From: Pseudomonadota bacterium
GTDB taxonomy: Bacteria > Pseudomonadota > Alphaproteobacteria > Rhodobacterales > Rhodobacteraceae
Direction: 5' to 3'
DNA length: 52,513 bases
Assembly: GCA_963205235.1 (NCBI GenBank)
Contig: CAUJIP010000080.1
Location: 1-52,513, forward strand
A model generated the notes under the pieces. That model did no database searches and was not told the DNA's origin. It was given only the letters and a program-made list of their open reading frames with translations. A program made the translations under genes and the position numbers. Of this stretch, positions 50,983 through 52,513 are shown one piece after another. The stretch's first letter is position 1. The number at the start of each line of letters is the position of its first letter.

Positions 50983-51930
50983 TCACAGCACCCGCAAGGC
51001 TGGGGAAAGCCAAGGGGCAGCGGCCAGGGCCGGGGCAATGACCACTTCGGCGATCAGGGGTTTCAGCCGCGCAGCGATCTGACCCGGCACATCGTGCAGG
51101 ATGCCCCGACGGGCCGAAAGTGACAGCGTCCGTTCCAGCGCCGGGAAGGGCAGGGGTCGCACCTCGACCGCCGAGCGGAAGGCGCGGGCCTGATGCAGTG
51201 CAAGCGGGGTCAGGATCGTCCAGCCTTCGCCGCCCGCCACCATGGCAAGAATCGCGGCATAGCTGTCGAGTTCAAAGCGATGCGCCGGGCGAAGCCCGTG
51301 GCGGGCCAGATGTGCGGCGATCTGGCGACCCATCAGATGGCGCGCGGTGTACTGGATCAGGGGCAAGTCCTCGATCTTTGCGCCGGGGGGCGCAACGGCG
51401 ACGAAGGGTTCGGCCATGATCGGATGCACTTCGCGCCAGTCTTCGGTGGCCGCTTCGCTGGCACTGTCGGCGGCGACCACAATGTCCAGGGCGCGGGTGT
51501 CCAACTGATCCAGAAGCCGGTGGCTGGCCCCGGTTTCCAGCAGGAACCGGCAGCCTTTCAGGTCGTGGGCGAGGGTCGACAGCAGGCGCGGGGTCACATC
51601 GCTGTCGAAATCCTCGATCACGCCGATCCGCAGGGTCGTCAGGCCGGAAAGATCCGCCATGGCCAATTCGGCGCGCGCTTCGGAAGCGGCGTTCAGGATC
51701 ACCTGGGCATGGCGGCGGAACATGGCCCCCGCAGGCGTGACCTGCATCGGCCGGCCCGAGCGGTCCAGAAGGACGGCGGCAAGTGCGGTTTCAAGGCCGG
51801 AAAGCTGCTGGCTGATCGCCGAGGGGCTGACTCCCAGCCTGCGTGCGGCTGCGGAGATCGAGCCTTCTTCCGCCGCAGCGACGAAGACCTCGATCCCCCA
51901 AAGCGTGACGCGGCCTTCGGGTTCGGCCAT
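50983..51930 (-). CDS. LysR-family transcriptional regulator
   Basis: 315 residues. N-terminal winged helix WGIEVFVAAAEEGSISAAARRLGVSPSAISQQLSGLETAL (11-50); substrate-binding domain from about 95 (TLRIGVIEDFDSDVTPRLLSTLA...). It starts 3 nt after the phaR stop, so it is cotranscribed with phaR. Target genes unknown; it may act on a metabolic gene set outside the window. Its 3' end faces the terminator and the DegT gene. Confidence 0.92.
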   Translation of the reverse strand: MAEPEGRVTLWGIEVFVAAAEEGSISAAARRLGVSPSAISQQLSGLETALAAVLLDRSGRPMQVTPAGAMFRRHAQVILNAASEARAELAMADLSGLTTLRIGVIEDFDSDVTPRLLSTLAHDLKGCRFLLETGASHRLLDQLDTRALDIVVAADSASEAATEDWREVHPIMAEPFVAVAPPGAKIEDLPLIQYTARHLMGRQIAAHLARHGLRPAHRFELDSYAAILAMVAGGEGWTILTPLALHQARAFRSAVEVRPLPFPALERTLSLSARRGILHDVPGQIAARLKPLIAEVVIAPALAAAPWLSPALRVL

Positions 51931-51933
51931 GGC

Positions 51934-52491
51934 TTAAAGCTTGGACAGTTTCTTCTGCAACTCGGCCAGTTGCTGCTTGATCTCGGCGATGTCGTCGGGC
52001 GCGCTTGCCGGGACTTCCTCTTCCTTGGCGGGGCCAGAGCCTGCCCAGCCGGGCATCCCGCCCATCATGGTTTTCAGAAAGGCTTCCTGCTGCTTGCGCA
52101 TCGCCTCGAACCCAGGGACGGCGGCCAGCGGGTTGGGAATGGCGGTCAGGTTCTCCATCAGCTTGGCCTGGCTACCGCGCAGCATGTCGAAAGACGCCGC
52201 CAGAAACTGCGGCACCACCGATTGCATGCCCGTCGTATAGCTGCGGACAAGGTCGGTCAGCACATCCACCGGCAATACACTTTCGCCCTTGGATTCATGT
52301 TCAGCCACGATCTGCAACAGATACTGCCGCGTCAGGTCATCGCCGGATTTCAGATCGACGATCTGCACTTCTCGCCCCTGGCGGATGAAGCCAGCGATGT
52401 CTTCCAGCGTGACGTAATCCGACGTCTCGGTGTTATAGAGCCGCCGACTGGCATAGCGCTTGATCAGCAGCGGCTTCGTGGTTTCGGCCAT
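51934..52491 (-). CDS. phaR: Polyhydroxyalkanoate synthesis repressor
   Basis: 185 residues. PHB_acc_N DNA-binding domain at 8-42 (LLIKRYASRRLYNTETSDYVTLEDIAGFIRQG) then the PHB_acc domain (VEHE-like AEHESKGESVLPVDVLTDLVRSY, about 60-130), and a C-terminal coiled coil (DDIAEIKQQLAELQKKLSKL). PhaR binds PHA granules and releases phasin promoters when polymer is present. Start ATG 52491 with a GGGGACACC box. The right window edge is 22 bp away, so the promoter is partly outside. Confidence 0.96.
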   Translation of the reverse strand: MAETTKPLLIKRYASRRLYNTETSDYVTLEDIAGFIRQGREVQIVDLKSGDDLTRQYLLQIVAEHESKGESVLPVDVLTDLVRSYTTGMQSVVPQFLAASFDMLRGSQAKLMENLTAIPNPLAAVPGFEAMRKQQEAFLKTMMGGMPGWAGSGPAKEEEVPASAPDDIAEIKQQLAELQKKLSKL

Positions 52492-52513
52492 GGTGTCCCC
52501 CCAGGGATTATGC

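Overview
The window looks like a chromosomal segment of an alphaproteobacterium of the Rhodobacteraceae/Paracoccaceae type. Grounds: uniformly high GC, a soxBDAG sarcosine oxidase operon, a Rhizobium-style aglEFGAK alpha-glucoside operon, PhaR, UPF0262 and DUF2948 proteins, and the murA-DUF2948-hisD gene order. The genus cannot be fixed from sequence reading alone.

Layout. 1-4.7 kb: the 3' end of a large RTX (Ca2+-binding nonapeptide repeat) secreted protein, galE, an aldose-epimerase-like protein and a short-chain dehydrogenase. 4.7-13.8 kb: a complete alpha-glucoside uptake and hydrolysis regulon (aglE binding protein, aglF/aglG permeases, aglA GH13 glucosidase, aglK ATPase) divergent from a LacI-type regulator and a GH1 beta-glucosidase, with two LacI-type operators in the shared promoter region. 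13.8-20.2 kb: an XRE-cupin regulator divergent from an aldehyde dehydrogenase, a dimethylglycine/sarcosine-dehydrogenase-like flavoprotein, a 51-residue membrane protein and an NCS1 permease; probably an uptake and oxidation pathway for an N-methylated compound.

20.4-22.9 kb: a decayed mini-island in the 3' end of tRNA-Thr(GGT), bounded by exact 35-bp direct repeats, holding a serine recombinase, a small exported protein and a truncated tyrosine integrase. 23.1-31.4 kb: a secreted zincin-like protein, then the housekeeping run murA-DUF2948-hisD ... UPF0262-LMW phosphatase. That run is interrupted by about 2.2 kb of rhs debris: an orphan Rhs C-terminal tip with a PD-(D/E)xK nuclease toxin domain broken by a frameshift, a candidate immunity gene, an IS30 scrap and a second rhs fragment.

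31.4-40.2 kb: a monoheme cytochrome c and a cupin divergent from a LysR regulator, glpX, an exported protein of unknown function, hom, and a three-gene TadE/TadF/TadG-like operon. 40.6-44.4 kb: glutamate dehydrogenase, an RmlC-like cupin, a family 2 glycosyltransferase and a small exported protein. 44.5-52.5 kb: soxBDAG (sarcosine to glycine, formaldehyde equivalent and H2O2), a DegT-type aminotransferase whose start is preceded by a hairpin that can mask its ribosome binding site, then, convergent, phaR and a LysR regulator.

Most notable signals: (i) a 75-nt intergenic element present twice (31404 and 50842), aligned without gaps and placed just after a stop codon each time; (ii) two mutually exclusive stem-loops in front of the DegT gene; (iii) the frameshifted Rhs nuclease tip with its candidate immunity gene; (iv) the tRNA-Thr mini-island.
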